A stretch of DNA of 64,000 nt from positions 1 through 64,000 of the forward strand of contig DATDEH010000109.1 in NCBI GenBank assembly GCA_036523395.1, read 5' to 3'. The notes below the pieces were generated by a model that was given only the letters and a program-made list of their open reading frames with translations, ran no database searches and was not told the origin of the DNA. Below are positions 16,008 through 26,119 of the stretch, one piece after another (within the stretch, counting starts at the first letter, position 1; every line of letters begins with the position of its first letter). The DNA is from Candidatus Limnocylindria bacterium. Lineage in GTDB: Bacteria > Chloroflexota > Limnocylindria > P2-11E. Position numbers and translations under genes: made by a program.

Positions 16008-18743
16008 GTGCCTGCACGTCGACGCTCGACCGCCAAGAAGAGCACCGCGAAGGCCAAGAAGTGGGTCTATCTCTTCGTCGACGGCAAGGCCGAGGGCAGC
16101 GCGAAGATGCGCGCGCTCCTCGGTGGCAAGGGCGCTGGCATCGCGGAGATGACCAACGCGGGCCTCCCGGTGCCTCCGGGCTTCACGATCACCACCGAGG
16201 CGTGCAACGCCTACTTCGCATCGGGGAAGAAGCTTCCGCCGAGGCTTTGGGATCAGGTCGAGAAGGCACTCGCGCGCGTCGAGAAGTCCACCGGAAAGAA
16301 GCTCGGAGACACCAAGAACCCGCTCCTCGTCTCGGTGCGATCGGGCGCAGCGATGTCGATGCCCGGCATGATGGACACCGTCCTCAACCTCGGCCTCAAC
16401 GACGAGAGCCGCGCCGCCCTGGAGAAGCTCACCAAGAATCCACGCTTCGCCTGGGACGCCTACCGCAGGTTCATCTCGATGTTCGGCCGCATCGTGCAGG
16501 ACATCCCGGCGGAGAAGTTCGATCACGCCCTCGACGCGAAGAAGAAGGCCACCGGTGCCAAGAGCGACACCGATCTCACCCCGAAGTCGCTGCAGGAGCT
16601 CGTGACGGAGTTCAAGGAGATCGTCCGTCGCGAGACCAAGAGACCATTCCCAACCGAGCCACTCGAACAGCTGCGTCTCGCGATCGAGGCCGTATTCGGA
16701 TCGTGGTTCGGGCGCCGCGCGGTCGATTACCGCAACGCGTTCAAGATCGCTCACGACCTGGGCACCGCCGTGAACGTGCAGTCGATGGTCTTCGGGAACA
16801 TGGGAGACGACTCCGGGACGGGCGTCGCGTTCACGCGGAATCCGAACACCGGCGCGAAAGAGCTCTACGGCGAGTATCTCGTGAACGCGCAGGGCGAGGA
16901 CGTCGTTGCCGGAATCAGAACGCCCTCGAAGATCGCCCAGATGAAAGACGAGATGCCGAAGGTCTACGCGCAGTTCGAGAAGATCGCGCAGCGCCTCGAG
17001 AAGCACTACCGCGACGTGCAGGACCTCGAGTTCACGATCGAGCGCGCGAAGCTTTACATGCTCCAGACGCGCAGCGCGAAGCGAACGGCGCGCGCAGCGG
17101 TGAAGGTCGCGACCGACATGGTGCGCGAGAAGGTCATCAACAAGGACGAGGCGCTTCAGCGCGTGGATCCGATGCATGTCGAGCAGCTGCTCCTGCCGCG
17201 GTTCGACGAGTCCGAGGTCGAGAAGGCGCGAAAGGCGGGTCGCTTCCTCGCAAAGGGTCTCAACGCCTCGCCCGGTGCCGCGACCGGGCGCGCGGTCTTC
17301 GACGCGGACCGCGCCGTCGAGCTCAAGGGATCGAAGCAGCTGGTCGTGCTCGTGCGCCCCGAGACGAGTCCTGACGACTTCCACGGGATGATCGCGGCGA
17401 CCGGGATCCTCACCGCTCGAGGTGGGTCGACGAGTCACGCCGCGGTGGTCGCGCGTGGCCTCGGTCTTCCGTGCGTCGCGGGCGTCGCCGCGCTTGACAT
17501 CGACCTCGCGAAGCGTCAGATGCGCGTCGGCGACAAGGTCGTGCGCGAGGGCGACGCCATCTCGATCGACGGGACGAGCGGCGAGGTCTTCCTCGGCGAG
17601 CTTCCGACGATCCAGCCGAACTTCCGCGAGGAGAAGGAGCTCATCGAGCTGCTCACGTGGGCGGATGCGCGTCGCACGCTCGGCGTGTGGGTGAACGCCG
17701 ACACTCCCGAGGAGTGCCGCCTGGCGCGCGAGCTGGGCGCGGAAGGCGTTGGGCTCGCGCGGACCGAGCACATGTTCCGGCAGGCCGAGCGACTACCGAT
17801 CGTGCAGGACATGATCATGGCCGACGACGCCCCCGGACGGAAGGTCGCCCTGGCGAAGCTGCTGCCGTTCCAGCAGGGCGACTTCTTCGAGATGTACAAG
17901 GCCATGGACGGTCTGTCCGTCGTCATCCGGCTCATCGACCCGCCGCTGCATGAGTTCCTGCGTGAGTACGCGGACGTCGACGTCGACATCGCGGTGATGC
18001 GCGCGACCGGGAAGGACGGCGTCGAGCTCGAGCGCAAGGAGAAGATCGAGCGGCGCCTGCAGCAGCTCCACGAGGACAACCCGATGCTCGGCCTGCGCGG
18101 CTGCCGCCTCCTGCTGGTGTACCCGGAGATCCTCGAGATGCAGATCCGCGCGATCCTCGGCGCCGCCATCGACGCGTCCGAGAAGGGGATCAAGGCGAAG
18201 CCCGAGATCATGATGCCGCTCGTCGGCGTGATGGGCGAGCTCGACCGGCTGCAGGAGCAGGTCGTCGCCGTCGCCGAGGCCATCTTCAAGGAACGAGGCA
18301 AGAAGGTCCCGTACAAGTTCGGGACGATGATCGAGATCCCGCGGGCGTGCCTCATCGCCGACGAGATCGCGACGAAGGCCGAGTTCTTCTCGTTCGGAAC
18401 GAACGACCTCACGCAGACGATCCTCGGCATCTCGCGCGACGACGCGCAGAAGAGCTTCCTCACCAAGTACGTCGAGCAGAAGATCATCCCCGCCGATCCG
18501 TTCCAGGTCCTCGACCGCGACGGTGTCGGCGCAATGATGCGCATCGCCATCGAACGCGGGCGAAAGACGCGGCCGGGACTCAAGATCGGCATCTGCGGCG
18601 AGCACGGAGGCGATCCGTCGTCGATCGCGTTCTGCCACGACGTCGGCCTGACGTACGTGTCGCCGTCGACCTATCGCGTGCCCGTCGCTCGACTCGCGGC
18701 AGCGCAGGCGGCGATCGCCGGCGCGGGGGAGAAGGACCGCTAA
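16008..18743 (+). CDS. ppdK: Pyruvate, phosphate dikinase
   Basis: Interconverts pyruvate, ATP and Pi with PEP, AMP and PPi, linking glycolysis and gluconeogenesis. The 911 residues begin with a Lys/Ser-rich tail, then the ATP-grasp domain (KGAGIAEMTNAGLPVPPGF). The swivelling phosphohistidine domain has GGSTSHAAVVARGLGLPC (His477) and the PEP/pyruvate barrel has GICGEHGGDP with the catalytic Cys863 and NDLTQTILGISRDDA. GTG 16008 is preferred: Shine-Dalgarno GGGGAGG lies 11 nt upstream and it gives normal family length. Confidence 0.94.
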   Translation: MPARRRSTAKKSTAKAKKWVYLFVDGKAEGSAKMRALLGGKGAGIAEMTNAGLPVPPGFTITTEACNAYFASGKKLPPRLWDQVEKALARVEKSTGKKLGDTKNPLLVSVRSGAAMSMPGMMDTVLNLGLNDESRAALEKLTKNPRFAWDAYRRFISMFGRIVQDIPAEKFDHALDAKKKATGAKSDTDLTPKSLQELVTEFKEIVRRETKRPFPTEPLEQLRLAIEAVFGSWFGRRAVDYRNAFKIAHDLGTAVNVQSMVFGNMGDDSGTGVAFTRNPNTGAKELYGEYLVNAQGEDVVAGIRTPSKIAQMKDEMPKVYAQFEKIAQRLEKHYRDVQDLEFTIERAKLYMLQTRSAKRTARAAVKVATDMVREKVINKDEALQRVDPMHVEQLLLPRFDESEVEKARKAGRFLAKGLNASPGAATGRAVFDADRAVELKGSKQLVVLVRPETSPDDFHGMIAATGILTARGGSTSHAAVVARGLGLPCVAGVAALDIDLAKRQMRVGDKVVREGDAISIDGTSGEVFLGELPTIQPNFREEKELIELLTWADARRTLGVWVNADTPEECRLARELGAEGVGLARTEHMFRQAERLPIVQDMIMADDAPGRKVALAKLLPFQQGDFFEMYKAMDGLSVVIRLIDPPLHEFLREYADVDVDIAVMRATGKDGVELERKEKIERRLQQLHEDNPMLGLRGCRLLLVYPEILEMQIRAILGAAIDASEKGIKAKPEIMMPLVGVMGELDRLQEQVVAVAEAIFKERGKKVPYKFGTMIEIPRACLIADEIATKAEFFSFGTNDLTQTILGISRDDAQKSFLTKYVEQKIIPADPFQVLDRDGVGAMMRIAIERGRKTRPGLKIGICGEHGGDPSSIAFCHDVGLTYVSPSTYRVPVARLAAAQAAIAGAGEKDR

Positions 18744-18746
18744 CAT
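18741..18746 (+). promoter_or_regulatory. Putative -10 box (TAACAT) of dgt that includes the ppdK stop codon
   Basis: The TAA stop of ppdK is the first half of TAACAT, which ends 7 nt before the ATG of dgt. No Shine-Dalgarno. Confidence 0.4.
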
Positions 18747-18753
18747 CCGGGCC

Positions 18754-19842
18754 ATGGCCACCAAAGTTGAGCGCGGCGCGAAGCTGTCACGCGACCGCAG
18801 CGTCGCGTCGCTACGGATCCGTGAGCGCTCCGAGGAACTCGAGGGCACGACACTCGCGCCGTACGCGACGAAGAGCGCGGACGGCCGGCGTGACAAGCCG
18901 GAGGAGCCCTCGCCCACGCGGACCGCATTCGCGGTGGACCGCGACCGCATCATCCACAGCAAGGCCTTTCGACGCACGAAGCACAAGACGCAGGTCTTCC
19001 TCGCGCCCGTCGGCGATCACTATCGCACGCGCCTGACGCATATCCTCGAGGTCAATCAGATCGGACGAGCGCTCGCCCGCGCGCTGCGGCTGAACGAGGA
19101 TCTCGTCGAGGCGATGGCACTCGGCCATGACATCGGGCACACGCCCTTCGGCCACATAGGCGAGGAGCTGCTCGCGCGTTTCCTGCCCGACGGATTCCGT
19201 CACAACCAGCAGAGCGTGCGGATCGTCGAGAAGCTCGAGAAGAACGGCGCGGGTCTGAACCTCACGAAGCAGACACGCGACGGCATCCTCAAGCACAGCT
19301 CGCCCACGGAAGGCGGCCTCGAGACCGCGGCCTGGGGCGAGCCGGAGACGCCGGAAGGCTGGGTAGTCCGCTATGCCGACAAGATCGCGTACCTGCACCA
19401 CGACATCGACGACGCGATGCGGGCCGAGATCATCACCGAGGCCGACCTACCCCAGGACATCCGCTCCGCGCTCGGGAACGATCGCGCCGAGCGCCTGGAC
19501 ACGATGATCTACGACGTCGTCGTCACCTCATATGGGAAGCCCGAGGTGACGATGAGCGACGAGGTGCTCGAGGCCACCAACGCGCTGCGCAAGTTCATGT
19601 TCGACAACGTCTACCTCGCGGGGCCCGCCAAGACCGAGGACGAGAAAGCGCAGGGGGTCCTCTGGGAGCTCCTCCAGTACTTCGAGGCGCACCCGGACCG
19701 GATGCCAGCGGAGCATCAGCGGATCGCCTCGTCCGAGAACACCAAGCGGGCCGTCGCCGACTACATCGCCGGGATGACGGACGGGTATGCCTTGGACACG
19801 TTCACCAGCCTGTTCATCCCGGCCGCCTGGAGCCACCTCTAG
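18754..19842 (+). CDS. dgt: dGTPase-like HD-domain triphosphohydrolase
   Basis: HD-domain enzyme that hydrolyses dNTPs to nucleoside and triphosphate. Metal ligands are visible in YRTRLTHILEV (first His) and ALGHDIGHTPFGHIGE (HD pair), followed by FRHNQQSVRIVE and VVRYADKIAYLHHDIDDA. 362 residues is the length of the short, bacterial dGTPase-like group. The first 60 residues are charged and poorly conserved. A double hairpin and a terminator follow. Confidence 0.88.
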   Translation: MATKVERGAKLSRDRSVASLRIRERSEELEGTTLAPYATKSADGRRDKPEEPSPTRTAFAVDRDRIIHSKAFRRTKHKTQVFLAPVGDHYRTRLTHILEVNQIGRALARALRLNEDLVEAMALGHDIGHTPFGHIGEELLARFLPDGFRHNQQSVRIVEKLEKNGAGLNLTKQTRDGILKHSSPTEGGLETAAWGEPETPEGWVVRYADKIAYLHHDIDDAMRAEIITEADLPQDIRSALGNDRAERLDTMIYDVVVTSYGKPEVTMSDEVLEATNALRKFMFDNVYLAGPAKTEDEKAQGVLWELLQYFEAHPDRMPAEHQRIASSENTKRAVADYIAGMTDGYALDTFTSLFIPAAWSHL

Positions 19843-19854
19843 GCGGATCGTCAT

Positions 19855-19957
19855 CTGCACAGTGCCTCGCTCCGCTCGGCTGTGCAGGGTACGGGCGAGC
19901 ACTCACCCTCACGGGGAGTGTCTGCACACTGCCCTCGCTACGCTCGGGCGTGCGCAG
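19855..19957 (+). repeat. Two related hairpins in tandem
   Basis: Hairpin A (19855-19887) has stem CTGCACAG / CTGTGCAG. Hairpin B (19922-19957) has CTGCACAC / GTGCGCAG with one mismatch. Both loops contain near-identical text of the type CCTCGCTNCGCTCGG. They look like two diverged copies of one element in the dgt-kinase gap, perhaps a REP-like repeat or part of the 3' end of the dgt mRNA. Confidence 0.55.
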
Positions 19958-19958
19958 C

Positions 19959-19987
19959 AAAACGAGTCGGCCCTGCCGACTCGTTTT
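19959..19987. terminator. Rho-independent terminator, bidirectional
   Basis: A perfect 12-bp stem AAAACGAGTCGG / CCGACTCGTTTT with a 5-nt loop CCCTG. The arms end in A4 and T4, so it can end transcription from dgt. Confidence 0.85.
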
Positions 19988-20019
19988 GTAACAGGCATGC
20001 AACTTGCGACGCCGACCGC

Positions 20020-21819
20020 GTGACGATGGGACTGCAGCTGGGTGAGCCAGCGGTGAACGGCCACGCCGTCCAGTTCTATGAGCGCGACCCCTATCTGCTC
20101 GACAGCGTCAGCGACTACCTCGGATCGGCGCTCAGCGCCGCCAGCGCCGGCATCCTGATCGCGACCCCGCCGCATCGCGACGGCGTGGCGCAGCGCCTCA
20201 CCGCTCGTGGCCTCGACATCCTCGGGGCGGGAGCGGAGGGCCGGTACGTGGCGCTCGACGCGCGCGACACGCTCAACCGGTTCATGGTCGACGGCTGGCC
20301 GGACCCGGCACGGTTCGACGACACGATCGGGATGCTCATCTCGACGACGCGCGAGCGCGCATCGCAGATCCACGCCTTTGGCGAGATGGTCGCTCTCCTC
20401 TGGGCCGAGGGGAACAGGGACGCGGCCATCCGGCTCGAGGAGCTCTGGGCCGAGCTGCATACCCGCCACCCGTTCTCACTACTGTGCGCGTATCCGATCG
20501 AGGCGTTCCACGACACCTCGCACGCCAAGTCGTTCGGCGAGATGACGGCGATCCACACAGCCGTGATCCCTGCCGAGAGCTACATGGGGCTTCAGGGTGA
20601 CGCCCAGCTTCGCGTCATCGCGCGGCTCCAGCAGCAGGCCGGCGCGCTGGAAGCCGAGACGATCCAACGCCGGCACGCGGAGGCGGAGCTGCGCAAGAAG
20701 GTGGAGCAGCTCGCGGACGCGGACCGGCGCAAAGATGAGTTCCTCGCGATGCTCGGACACGAGCTTCGCAATCCACTCGCGCCAGTGACCACGGCGCTGC
20801 AGCTCATGCGCCTTCACAGCGACGAACCGCTTCGCGTGACGCGCGCTCGCGAGACGATCGAGCGTCAGGTCGAGCACATGACCCGCCTGATCGACGATCT
20901 CCTCGACGTCTCACGGATCACGCGCGGCAAGATCGAGCTTCGACAGGAGGCCGTCCTCGTCTCGACGCTGGTAACGCGCGCCGTGGAAGCCGCGCGGCCG
21001 GTCATCGACGAGCGTGGCCATCGATTGACGCTCGACCTGCCCGACGAACCCCTCACGCTCAGTGCCGACCCTGCGCGTCTCGAGCAGGTGCTTGCGAACC
21101 TCCTCAACAACGCCGCGAAATACACCGATGTGGGCGGTCGGATCTGGCTCCGCGCGTTCGTGGACGCTGGGCACCTCGTCCTGTCGGTGAAGGACAACGG
21201 TGCGGGTCTCACACCCGCGATGCGCGATCACGTTTTCGATCTCTTCGTTCAGGGCCCCGACGTCCGCGCGTACGCACGCGGCGGGCTCGGCATCGGGCTC
21301 ACCCTGGTCCGCCGTCTCGTCGAGATGCATGGCGGAACGGTCGAGGCGCGCAGCGATGGGCCCGGGCAGGGCAGCGAGTTCATCGCACGCCTGCCGATCC
21401 GTCCGGTGAGCCAGGTCGTGCCGCACAACGACCCGATCGGCGCCGGGCTTTCCGCACTTCCGAAGCGCCGGGTCCTCGTCGTCGACGACAACGTCGACGC
21501 GGCCGACGCGCTTGCGGAGCTTCTGCGCGACTACGGCCACGACGTGCGCGCTGCGCACGACGGCCCGAGCGCGATCGAGCAGGCGGCGCTCCATCGACCC
21601 GACATCGTGCTGCTCGACATCGGCATGCCTGGATTCGATGGCTACGAGGTCGCCCGGCGGATGCGCGGTGAGCTCGGGTCGAAGGCTACGCTCGTGGCGC
21701 TCACCGGCTACGGCGAGGCGCGCCACCGCCGTCTGTCGCGAGCCGCGGGATTCGATCAGCACGTGACGAAGCCCATCGACATCCGCAAGCTGGAGAAGCT
21801 CCTCACCGCCACGAACTGA
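20020..21819 (+). CDS. Hybrid sensor kinase: MEDS - coiled coil - HisKA - HATPase - receiver
   Basis: About 600 residues. The N-terminal 170 residues match a MEDS (DcmR-type) sensory domain: HAVQFYERDPYLLDSVSDYL, ILIATPPHRDG and FGEMVALLW. A charged coiled coil follows, then HisKA with HELRNPLAPVTTALQLM (phosphoacceptor His), HATPase with NNAAKYTD and GGLGIGLTLVRRLVEMHGG, and a C-terminal receiver with VVDDNVDAAD and DIVLLDIGMPG (phosphoacceptor Asp). GTG 20020 or ATG 20026 is the start. No cognate output gene is adjacent. MEDS suggests sensing of small hydrocarbon-like ligands, but the signal is unknown. Confidence 0.85.
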   Translation: MTMGLQLGEPAVNGHAVQFYERDPYLLDSVSDYLGSALSAASAGILIATPPHRDGVAQRLTARGLDILGAGAEGRYVALDARDTLNRFMVDGWPDPARFDDTIGMLISTTRERASQIHAFGEMVALLWAEGNRDAAIRLEELWAELHTRHPFSLLCAYPIEAFHDTSHAKSFGEMTAIHTAVIPAESYMGLQGDAQLRVIARLQQQAGALEAETIQRRHAEAELRKKVEQLADADRRKDEFLAMLGHELRNPLAPVTTALQLMRLHSDEPLRVTRARETIERQVEHMTRLIDDLLDVSRITRGKIELRQEAVLVSTLVTRAVEAARPVIDERGHRLTLDLPDEPLTLSADPARLEQVLANLLNNAAKYTDVGGRIWLRAFVDAGHLVLSVKDNGAGLTPAMRDHVFDLFVQGPDVRAYARGGLGIGLTLVRRLVEMHGGTVEARSDGPGQGSEFIARLPIRPVSQVVPHNDPIGAGLSALPKRRVLVVDDNVDAADALAELLRDYGHDVRAAHDGPSAIEQAALHRPDIVLLDIGMPGFDGYEVARRMRGELGSKATLVALTGYGEARHRRLSRAAGFDQHVTKPIDIRKLEKLLTATN

Positions 21820-21890
21820 TCAGGGCCGCATCTCACTCAACGACGGCTGACGTCCTCGAGTGCGCGCAACGTCCGACCGCTACCGTTGTA

Positions 21891-23726
21891 GTGGTGCCGG
21901 GTGATTTCGATCTCGTAAAAGAGCGCGTTGACATCGTCCAACTTGTCGGTACGAAGGTCGCCCTTAAGAAGGCCGGACGGATCTATCGCGGGCTCTGTCC
22001 TTTTCACGCCGAGAAGACGGCCTCATTCACGGTCGATCCGGAGAGACGCACCTATCACTGTTTCGGATGTGGGGTTCACGGGGACGTCTTCACCTGGATG
22101 GAGACACAGGTAGGTCTGTCCCCGGCGGAGGCGCTCAAGGAGCTAGCGGAGAGCGCCGGAGTCGAACTCACTCGGCGCGCGCCGGAGCAGCGCAAGCAGG
22201 AAGACCGGCTCTTCCAGGCGAACGACGCCGCGACCTTCTATTTCCGCCAGGCGCTGCGCGGTACCCCGCGCGGCAAGTCTGTCACCGAGTACCTCGCCAA
22301 GCGCGGCATCACACAGGAGTCGATCGACGCCTTCGGCATTGGCTACGCGCCGGACCAGCGCGACAGCCTCCTCCTGTACCTCCGGAAGAAGGGGTTCAGC
22401 GAGGACGACGCTGTCGCGGCCGGACTGGTCACCAAGAACGAGCGGGGCCTGTGGGACCGCTTCCGCGACCGGCTGATCGTCCCGATCCGGGACCGGCGCG
22501 GCCGAGCCATCGCCTTCGGCGGCCGCGCTATGCGCGACGACCAGCAGGGCAAGTACGTCAACTCCAACCAGACGCTCCTGTTCAACAAGAGCGCCACGCT
22601 GTACGGCCTCGACAAGGCCAGCGCGGCCATCCGGAAGGAGGGCACGGCCGTCATCGTCGAGGGCTATTTCGACACCATCGCCTGCCATCAGGCCGGCTTT
22701 ACCAACGTCGTCGCGTCCATGGGGACGGCGCTCACCGAGGACCAGTACCGGGTCTTGAACGACATGAAGATCGAGCGCGCCATAGTCGCCTTCGACGGCG
22801 ACGCTGCCGGTCAGCGGTCCGCCGAGTCGCGCGGACGGGAGCTCCTCAGCGCCCTCAGCCGGTTCGGATCGGGCGCGGGCGGCGGTCGGCTGGGGACCCG
22901 GACCGGCCTCGCGCTCTTTGTGACCGTGCTGCCGGAGGGGCTCGACCCTGACGACGTCGCTCGGAAGGAGCCGGAGACCTTCCGCCGCCTCCTGGCGGAG
23001 GCCAAGCCGCTGCTCGAGTTCCTCATCGATCGGGTCCGCGCGACGTCTCGCCTCGATCAGTCCGAAGGCCGGCTCCGCTTCCTTCAGCGGACCGCCGCGC
23101 TGATCGCGGAGGAGCCGGATCCTGTTCGGCGGGAGGTCTACCTGTCGGAGGTGGCGGGAAGCGCTGGGGTCGATCCCGCGTTCTTGAGAGAGAGGCTCCC
23201 CGCGGCCGGAAAGAGTACGCAGAGGACGGCGCGGACGCCGACCGAGCCCTCGCCGCCGCGTCGCGAGGCGCCAGCAGCGAAACAAACGCCTTCTTTTGAG
23301 CGTTACGTCATGGCACTATTAACTCGATATCCGGAGGAGATCGCGCGCGCCGACCTTGCCCCCACTGACCTGGTAGACCCCGACCTGCGTACCCTCTACG
23401 AACAGCTTCAGGCGGGGAAGCGTCCGGACTCTGACTTGCCGGCTCAACTAGCCGCCCTTGCTGCGGCACTTGGCGCAAATGCGCCTGAGCTCGACGAACA
23501 GACGGACCCAGGCCAGGTGATCGAGATCGCCGCGCTGCGCCTTCGGGTAGACAACGTGCAGCGTCGTTTGGGTGAAGCGCGGATCCAGCTCGCGCACGCC
23601 GAAGGCGACGTCGGGGGGTTGGATGGCGAGATCGCGCGGATGGGCGAGGAGCTCGAGCGGCTCATGAAGCGGCGAGAGCGCCGCACGGTGCTGCGCGGCG
23701 AGCTGGAACGAGAAGAGGATCGATGA
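21891..23726 (+). CDS. dnaG: DNA primase
   Basis: Synthesises RNA primers for replication. The 611 residues have the N-terminal zinc finger CPFH...[11 protein letters not shown], the RNA-polymerase core with [14 protein letters not shown] and the Toprim block [17 protein letters not shown] and FDGDAAGQ. The C-terminal helical DnaB-interacting domain is longer and charged. Two GTG codons (21891, 21894) compete; a TACCGT hexamer at 21881-21886 would favour 21894 on a leaderless message. The stop overlaps the ATG of rpoD. Confidence 0.93.
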   Translation: MVPGDFDLVKERVDIVQLVGTKVALKKAGRIYRGLCPFHAEKTASFTVDPERRTYHCFGCGVHGDVFTWMETQVGLSPAEALKELAESAGVELTRRAPEQRKQEDRLFQANDAATFYFRQALRGTPRGKSVTEYLAKRGITQESIDAFGIGYAPDQRDSLLLYLRKKGFSEDDAVAAGLVTKNERGLWDRFRDRLIVPIRDRRGRAIAFGGRAMRDDQQGKYVNSNQTLLFNKSATLYGLDKASAAIRKEGTAVIVEGYFDTIACHQAGFTNVVASMGTALTEDQYRVLNDMKIERAIVAFDGDAAGQRSAESRGRELLSALSRFGSGAGGGRLGTRTGLALFVTVLPEGLDPDDVARKEPETFRRLLAEAKPLLEFLIDRVRATSRLDQSEGRLRFLQRTAALIAEEPDPVRREVYLSEVAGSAGVDPAFLRERLPAAGKSTQRTARTPTEPSPPRREAPAAKQTPSFERYVMALLTRYPEEIARADLAPTDLVDPDLRTLYEQLQAGKRPDSDLPAQLAALAAALGANAPELDEQTDPGQVIEIAALRLRVDNVQRRLGEARIQLAHAEGDVGGLDGEIARMGEELERLMKRRERRTVLRGELEREEDR

Positions 23727-25384
23727 AAACGACAACGAAGGAAAAAGAGACCGAAAAGGCCGTCCCTGAGCGCACCGGGATCCACCCGGAGCACAAGGAG
23801 CAGGCCGAGCGTCTGCTCGCACGGGGACGCCAGCAGGGTTATGTCACGCAGGAGGACATCGTTCGCGCCATCCCGGACGCGGAGCCGGGCGAGGTCGAAG
23901 AGCTCCTGCTCGCCCTCGACGACAACAACGTCGAGATCCTCGAGGCGGAGCGCGGTCCGAACTGGTCGCAGGTCAAAGAAGAAGAAGAAGAGGCCGAGGA
24001 GCTTCAGCGCGAGGACGCCATCTCGGCGGTGCTCGCGAGCGACCTCATCAGCGTCGACGACCCGGTCCGCATGTACCTCAAGGAGATCGGCAAGGTCCCC
24101 CTGCTCACCGCGGAGGAAGAGGTCAACCTCGCGAAGTCGATCGAGCTTGGGGAGCAGGCGCTCGTGTCGCCCGCGCTCTCGGTCATCCACCTGTACGAGC
24201 TGGGCGTCGAGGTCAAGAAGCGCATGGCTCTTGGCCGTCCGCGCGAGTTCGTCGACGAGGCGACCCGCTTCACAGTCAAATCACTGAACCGCACGCTCGG
24301 CGACCCGGAGGGCGGCAAAGAGCTTCGCCGTCTCACGAACCGCCTGCTGAAGCTGCGCGATCCGCTGAAAGCAGAAGCGAACAGCAAGGAGATCTCGACC
24401 GAGGCGAAGGTGCTCATCGACGAGACCGTCGCGCTGATCGACGCCGCGAAGCGCGACCCGCAGCGTCTCGCGTTCCGCATCCTGCCGCAGTACGCGAAGA
24501 TCCACGGACCGGCGGAAGGCGCGGAGCGTCTTGGCGAGCTCGTCATGCTCGGCCAGGAGATCCGCGACGTGCTCGTGAAGAACCTCAACATGCTGGTCGA
24601 ATCGGACGCCGACGAGCAGCGCGCGCTACGCCGCCTCGCGGATGAGCTCATCCAGAAGGGCGACGACGCGCGCCACAATCTCACCGAGGCGAACCTTCGA
24701 CTCGTCGTTTCGATCGCGAAGAAGTACATCGGTCGTGGTATGTCGTTCCTCGATCTCATCCAGGAAGGGAACATCGGCCTCATCCGTGCGGTGGAGAAGT
24801 TCGACTACCGCAAGGGCTACAAGTTCTCCACCTACGCGACGTGGTGGATCCGTCAGGCCATCACGCGCGCGATCGCGGACCAGGCGCGGACGATTCGCAT
24901 CCCGGTCCACATGGTCGAGACCATCAACAAGCTCATCCGCGTCTCGCGTGGCCTGCTGCAGGAGCTCGGCCGCGAGCCGACCGCGGAAGAGATCGCCGAG
25001 CGCATGCTCATCACGCCGGACAAGGTGCGCGAGATCGTGAAGGTCTCGCAGGAGCCGGTCTCGCTCGAGACGCCGATCGGTGAGGAAGAGGACAGTCACC
25101 TCGGCGACTTCATCCCCGACAATCAGGCGCTCGCGCCATCCGACGCGGCGTCGCACAAGCTGCTCAAAGAGCAGGTGGAGAGCGTGCTCGAAGGACTCAC
25201 CGGTCGCGAGCGTCGCGTGCTGCAGCTTCGCTTCGGTCTCGAGGATGGCCGCACGCGCACGCTCGAGGAAGTGGGCCGTGAGTTCAACGTCACGCGGGAG
25301 CGCATCCGTCAGATAGAGGCGAAGGCGCTACGGAAGCTGCGTCACCCGAGCCGGAGCCGCAAGCTCAAGGACTATTTGGAATAG
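23723..25384 (+). CDS. rpoD: Primary RNA polymerase sigma factor (sigma-70/RpoD)
   Basis: 553 residues. An acidic N-terminal region 1.1 is followed by region 1.2 ([22 protein letters not shown]), a non-conserved insert of about 170 residues, region 2 ([29 protein letters not shown] and [14 protein letters not shown]), region 3 and region 4 ([37 protein letters not shown]). It is coupled to dnaG by an ATGA overlap, the common dnaG-rpoD macromolecular-synthesis pair. The 3' end overlaps the converging nitroreductase gene by 13 bp. Confidence 0.95.
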   Translation: MKTTTKEKETEKAVPERTGIHPEHKEQAERLLARGRQQGYVTQEDIVRAIPDAEPGEVEELLLALDDNNVEILEAERGPNWSQVKEEEEEAEELQREDAISAVLASDLISVDDPVRMYLKEIGKVPLLTAEEEVNLAKSIELGEQALVSPALSVIHLYELGVEVKKRMALGRPREFVDEATRFTVKSLNRTLGDPEGGKELRRLTNRLLKLRDPLKAEANSKEISTEAKVLIDETVALIDAAKRDPQRLAFRILPQYAKIHGPAEGAERLGELVMLGQEIRDVLVKNLNMLVESDADEQRALRRLADELIQKGDDARHNLTEANLRLVVSIAKKYIGRGMSFLDLIQEGNIGLIRAVEKFDYRKGYKFSTYATWWIRQAITRAIADQARTIRIPVHMVETINKLIRVSRGLLQELGREPTAEEIAERMLITPDKVREIVKVSQEPVSLETPIGEEEDSHLGDFIPDNQALAPSDAASHKLLKEQVESVLEGLTGRERRVLQLRFGLEDGRTRTLEEVGREFNVTRERIRQIEAKALRKLRHPSRSRKLKDYLE

Positions 25385-25887
25385 CGCTCGTAGCTCACGA
25401 TCTCTGAGAGCGGCTTGCGGCCTCCGGGCCGCGCGTTGGGACGAGGATCCTTGGCCGAGACGGGCCGCCCGATCATGACGATCGAGCGCGCGGTCCGGTC
25501 GGCCGGGACGCCGAGGATGCGTTTGGCCTCGGCCTGCTGCGCGTCGTCGCCGAACCAGGCGACACCGCCGCCGTAGCCGAGGTTGTGCGCTGCGATGAGG
25601 ATGCGCTCGGTCACGCGGCCCTCGTCGTAGGCCTCGCTCACGCCGGCGCCATCGAGCACGATCGCGATCCCCAAGGGCGCGCCGGCGAGCCAGTTGATCG
25701 GAGGCCGCAGCTGGCTGATCCTGCGGAGACGGTCCTTGTCCTTGACCACGACGAAGTGCCACGGCTGAGTGTTCCGCGAGCTTCCCGTCCATTGCGCGAC
25801 GCGCAGCAGCTGCTTGACGACCTCGTCGGGAACTTCGTCCGCTGCGTACTGCCTGATCTGACGAACGGTGCGGATGCGGTCGATCAA
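25372..25887 (-). CDS. Nitroreductase-family FMN oxidoreductase
   Basis: 171 residues with the family start [23 protein letters not shown], the FMN-binding [15 protein letters not shown] block and the C-terminal GYGGGVAW region. Nitroreductases reduce nitro groups, quinones or related substrates with NAD(P)H; the true substrate is not readable. TTG start at 25887. It converges with and overlaps rpoD. Confidence 0.82.
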   Translation of the reverse strand: MIDRIRTVRQIRQYAADEVPDEVVKQLLRVAQWTGSSRNTQPWHFVVVKDKDRLRRISQLRPPINWLAGAPLGIAIVLDGAGVSEAYDEGRVTERILIAAHNLGYGGGVAWFGDDAQQAEAKRILGVPADRTARSIVMIGRPVSAKDPRPNARPGGRKPLSEIVSYERYSK

Positions 25888-25898
25888 CGAACGGACGT

Positions 25899-25904
25899 TA
25901 GCAT
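25899..25904 (+). promoter_or_regulatory. Putative -10 box (TAGCAT), leaderless type
   Basis: TAGCAT ends 8 nt before the GTG at 25913. No Shine-Dalgarno is present between. Confidence 0.4.
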
Positions 25905-25912
25905 TTGCAACC

Positions 25913-26119
25913 GTGGCGGCTCGCGAGGTCGATCAGGGTGAGCTCGAGAGGCTGAGCTCGGCGCTGCGCCTGGCGGAATCCGCGCTCGAGGAAGCACTCG
26001 AGGCGGCGGAGAATCTCGGCAACTTCGATCATCGCTACGACGTTCCGCGCGCCATCGGCGGAGCCCAGCGTCTGGTGCAGAACGCCAACGAGGCGGTAGA
26101 CGCGGCGCGCAAGCCGTGA
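25913..26119 (+). CDS. Small helical hypothetical protein
   Basis: 68 residues, strongly helical and acidic (LERLSSALRLAESALEEALEAAENLGN), probably a coiled coil. GTG 25913 is chosen from the -10 placement; a longer frame from 25868 would run into the divergent nitroreductase. It overlaps the next gene by a GTGA junction, so the two are coupled. Function unknown. Confidence 0.55.
   Translation: MAAREVDQGELERLSSALRLAESALEEALEAAENLGNFDHRYDVPRAIGGAQRLVQNANEAVDAARKP

Noticed and set aside
15519-17771. 750-residue minus-strand frame opposite ppdK
   Set aside because: It is antisense to a well-supported enzyme. Only its last 140 residues form the holin-X-like protein.
23975-23995. Possible frameshift in the GAA-rich run of rpoD
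   Set aside because: The frame is intact through the run and region 1.2 to 4 motifs follow in frame.
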